The notes under the pieces are model-generated. The model saw only the letters and a program-made list of their open reading frames with translations. It was not told the DNA's origin and did no database searches. DNA of 64,000 nt from Halobacteria archaeon HArc-gm2. Lineage in GTDB: Archaea > Halobacteriota > Halobacteria > Halobacteriales > Haloarculaceae. Numbering within the stretch: the first letter of the stretch is position 1; the number at the start of each line of letters is the position of its first letter. Both the position numbers and the translations under genes were made by a program. The DNA lies in contig JAOPKE010000006.1 in the NCBI GenBank assembly GCA_025517465.1, positions 62,001 to 126,000 of the forward strand, read 5' to 3'. Shown here one piece after another: positions 61,953 to 64,000 of the stretch.

Positions 61953-63923
61953 GTGACTCAAACCCGGGTCCTCCACGTCAGTGACACCCATCTCGGAAAG
62001 CGCCAGTTCGGCTCTGACCGCCGGCGTGACGACTTCGCGGACGCGTTCGAACAGGCGATCGGCGTCGCTATCGACCGCGACGTCGACGCCGTGATCCACA
62101 CCGGAGATCTCTTCGACGATTCCCGCCCGACGCTCCCGACGGTGCTCGGCTGTGCGAACACGCTCGATCCACCCGGCGAACGCGACATCCCGATCTACGG
62201 GGTCGTGGGGGCTCACGAACGGTGCAACGGCGACCAGTGGCTCGATCTCTTTCGCAGAACGAACGGCGTGACCAGGCTCGGCCGGGAGCCGAGCGTCGTC
62301 GGGACTACTGCGCTGTACGGCCTCGACGCGGTTCGCCCGGGCGACTGGCGAACGACCGACTTCACGCTCGAAGCGCCACCTCCGGGGGTCGACTGTACGA
62401 TCCTCTGCATGCACGAACTTCTCGAACCGCCCGTGGACGAACCCATCGCCGACTACGCGGTCGAGGACGTCCTCGACCGCGTGAATCTCGACCTCGACGG
62501 GCTCGCACTCGGCGGGTACCACGAGCCGACGAGTGCCCGCATCGACGGAACGGCCGTCTGGTATGCGGGTTCGACGGAACGGTCGGGAACGGACGAACCC
62601 GAGCCCGGCGTCGTTGAGCTCCTGGAGATCGACGGTGGCGACGTCGCGCGACGCCAGATCGAACTGGAGACGCGGCCCTTCGTGACCCGTACTATCACGT
62701 TCGGACGAGGTGACGGACTCGCACGCGTCCGCGACGTCCTCGACCGGCTCGATCTCACGGATGCGGCCGCGACGATCGAACTCGTTGACGACGGCGGTGT
62801 TGTCACGACGGACCGCGTGAAACAGCTGGCCCGGGACGCGGGCGCTGCCGTCGTCGACGTCGACGACCAGCGCGACGGCGTCGGCTGCGCCGGGCAAGCG
62901 CTGGACGAGCAGACCCGACGGACGGCACGGAACGCGATCGAGACCGCCGCTCTGCGTGGATTCCAGTGCCGAGCGAGCCGGGAGACTGCGTCCGAGCCAG
63001 CCACTGACGGGGCGGTGACAGACGACGAACCGACCGACACAGCCGGGACGGGGACTGACGACGGGGCGACCGACTCCGGACGGGCTGGGGACGTCCCCGA
63101 CGACCGAATGGACGAATACGAGGAGTTGACCGGAGTGCGTGAGCGCCTCGACGCCAGGATGTCGGAACGCCAGGCTGCCATCGACGAACTGCAGGCCGAG
63201 GTCGACGCGCTCGAGGCCGACCTCGCGACTGCCGTCACGGACCGCGGCGCGACGGCAGCGGCGTTCTTGCCGGCTGACCGTCCCCCGCGGTCTGTCACCA
63301 CCGACACCCGGGACGCCGTCGCGTCCCACGTCGAGACGCTCGCGGAGACGCTGGACGTCCGCTCGGCGAAACTGGCGCGGACGAACGCCGCGATCGAAGT
63401 CGAGCAGCAGAACGCGGCGAACGCGCGCGACGATATCGAGGAGACCGGGGCCGCGGTCGACCGTCTCGCGGAGCGGACCGACGAGTTCGAATCGGCGGTC
63501 GACGAGGCTCGCGAGGAACTGGCCGCCCTCCGGGAGGACTCGTCTGACGCCGGCCCGGATGCCGTGGCGGACGCGGCGGGTCGCGTCGAGGACCTGGAGG
63601 GAAACCTCGCGGACCTCCAGGCCGACCTCGCGGAGGAGCGCGCGGAACTGGCCGACGTCACGGAGGCACGCGACGAGGCCGAGGCCGCGATCGCGACGCT
63701 CGAAACCGAGCGCGCGGCGATCGAAGCCGAGATAGACGAACTGGAAGCGACCATCGACGAGGGCGAGGCCAGTATGGCGGCGTTCGGCGTCGTCGACGAG
63801 CTGCGAGGGCTGCTCGAAGCGCGAACCGGCGAACTCTCGGGGCTCCGGGAGGAGTACGCGGAGCTGCAAACCGAACGCGAGGCGCTGGACGCGGAGATCG
63901 AGGGGCTCACAGATGACGAGTGA
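61953..63923 (+). CDS. Mre11-like phosphoesterase with long C-terminal coiled coil
   Basis: The 656-residue protein has an Mre11/SbcD-type domain in residues 1-230: VLHVSDTHLGKRQF (Asp-x-His) and VIHTGDLFDDSRPTLPT are normal. The usual GNHD is GAHE (YGVVGAHERCNGD) and the usual GHIH is GGYH (LALGGYHEPTS). One Asn and one His ligand are thus replaced, and activity may be lost or changed; LCMHELLEPP retains its His. A low-complexity acidic linker (about 335-375) leads to a coiled coil (about 385-650) with Glu/Ala/Leu heptads. It could be structural, for example with an SMC-like partner. The gene after it is cut off by the window. Confidence 0.8.
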   Translation: MTQTRVLHVSDTHLGKRQFGSDRRRDDFADAFEQAIGVAIDRDVDAVIHTGDLFDDSRPTLPTVLGCANTLDPPGERDIPIYGVVGAHERCNGDQWLDLFRRTNGVTRLGREPSVVGTTALYGLDAVRPGDWRTTDFTLEAPPPGVDCTILCMHELLEPPVDEPIADYAVEDVLDRVNLDLDGLALGGYHEPTSARIDGTAVWYAGSTERSGTDEPEPGVVELLEIDGGDVARRQIELETRPFVTRTITFGRGDGLARVRDVLDRLDLTDAAATIELVDDGGVVTTDRVKQLARDAGAAVVDVDDQRDGVGCAGQALDEQTRRTARNAIETAALRGFQCRASRETASEPATDGAVTDDEPTDTAGTGTDDGATDSGRAGDVPDDRMDEYEELTGVRERLDARMSERQAAIDELQAEVDALEADLATAVTDRGATAAAFLPADRPPRSVTTDTRDAVASHVETLAETLDVRSAKLARTNAAIEVEQQNAANARDDIEETGAAVDRLAERTDEFESAVDEAREELAALREDSSDAGPDAVADAAGRVEDLEGNLADLQADLAEERAELADVTEARDEAEAAIATLETERAAIEAEIDELEATIDEGEASMAAFGVVDELRGLLEARTGELSGLREEYAELQTEREALDAEIEGLTDDE

Positions 63924-64000
63924 GCCGAATGGGGTTCCCCGCTCGGAGTCTGTCACCTCCCGTGGCAGATTTCGCGGCGCCAGTCGACGAGTGCGGTGGG
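63913..64000 (+). CDS. possible start of a further gene, cut by the window end
   Basis: An ATG at 63913 opens a frame without stop to the end (MTSEPNGVPRSESVTSRG and on), overlapping the coiled-coil gene by 11 bases. It is too short to identify. If real, it would be in one operon with the Mre11-like gene. Confidence 0.3.
   Translation, partial: MTSEPNGVPRSESVTSRGRFRGASRRVRW

Overview
The window is chromosomal or megaplasmid DNA of a haloarchaeon (class Halobacteria). The evidence is high GC, strongly acidic proteins, twin-arginine (Tat) signal peptides, haloarchaea-specific families (HalOD1 output domains, DUF7344 and DUF7342 regulators, HTH_10/Bat regulators), TATA-like boxes about 25-30 nt before start codons (leaderless transcripts) and two Orc1/Cdc6 genes with their origin repeats. 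Genus cannot be fixed from the sequence alone. No rRNA, tRNA or CRISPR was found.

Region 1 (about 80-34713) is a surface-polysaccharide or glycoprotein-glycan locus. It holds glycosyltransferases (GT2, GT4), a sugar-1-phosphate nucleotidyltransferase, a hexapeptide N-acetyltransferase, three polysaccharide deacetylases, a DUF354 (WecB-like) protein, two GNAT/FemAB-like transferases, a polytopic membrane protein, a Wzx-type flippase, a formyltransferase, two Gfo/Idh dehydrogenase plus DegT aminotransferase pairs, an NAD-dependent epimerase and a UDP-sugar 6-dehydrogenase. There are also an alkaline-phosphatase-superfamily enzyme and two exported parallel beta-helix proteins. Together these could make and polymerise amino, diacetamido and uronic sugars and export them. 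Many promoters here share an ATAACAA element, most often 34-35 nt before the first start codon. In three cases that first start opens a short leader ORF overlapping the real gene. A foreign-looking patch (about 22400-24840) carries a DUF234 ATPase/nuclease behind tandem palindromes and an RHH gene broken by an in-frame TGA.

Region 2 (about 29240-36420) interleaves the last sugar genes with small regulators: HalOD1 and DUF7344 proteins and winged helices.

Region 3 (about 36500-43720) is a replication-origin region. One orc1/cdc6 gene points left with one family of origin recognition boxes (ORB family 1). A second orc1/cdc6 gene points right with an unrelated repeat family (ORB family 2). Each family has an AT-rich or purine-rich segment inside it. 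A TnpB-only IS200/IS605-type element has landed inside the second origin.

Region 4 (about 42800-64000) contains a Tat-exported protein, a Bat-type regulator, a MacB-like ABC exporter operon and a catabolic cluster (BNR-repeat protein, DoxX, TatD-type hydrolase, fumarylacetoacetate-hydrolase family, amidohydrolase, CoA-transferase). A TetR regulator lies in the cluster, and a TTACC-N4-GGTAA palindrome recurs in three of its promoter regions. Next come a DUF7344/HalOD1 pair, a universal stress protein and an SLC13/RCK transporter. The window ends with an unusual Mre11-like protein that has altered metal-site motifs and a long coiled-coil tail.
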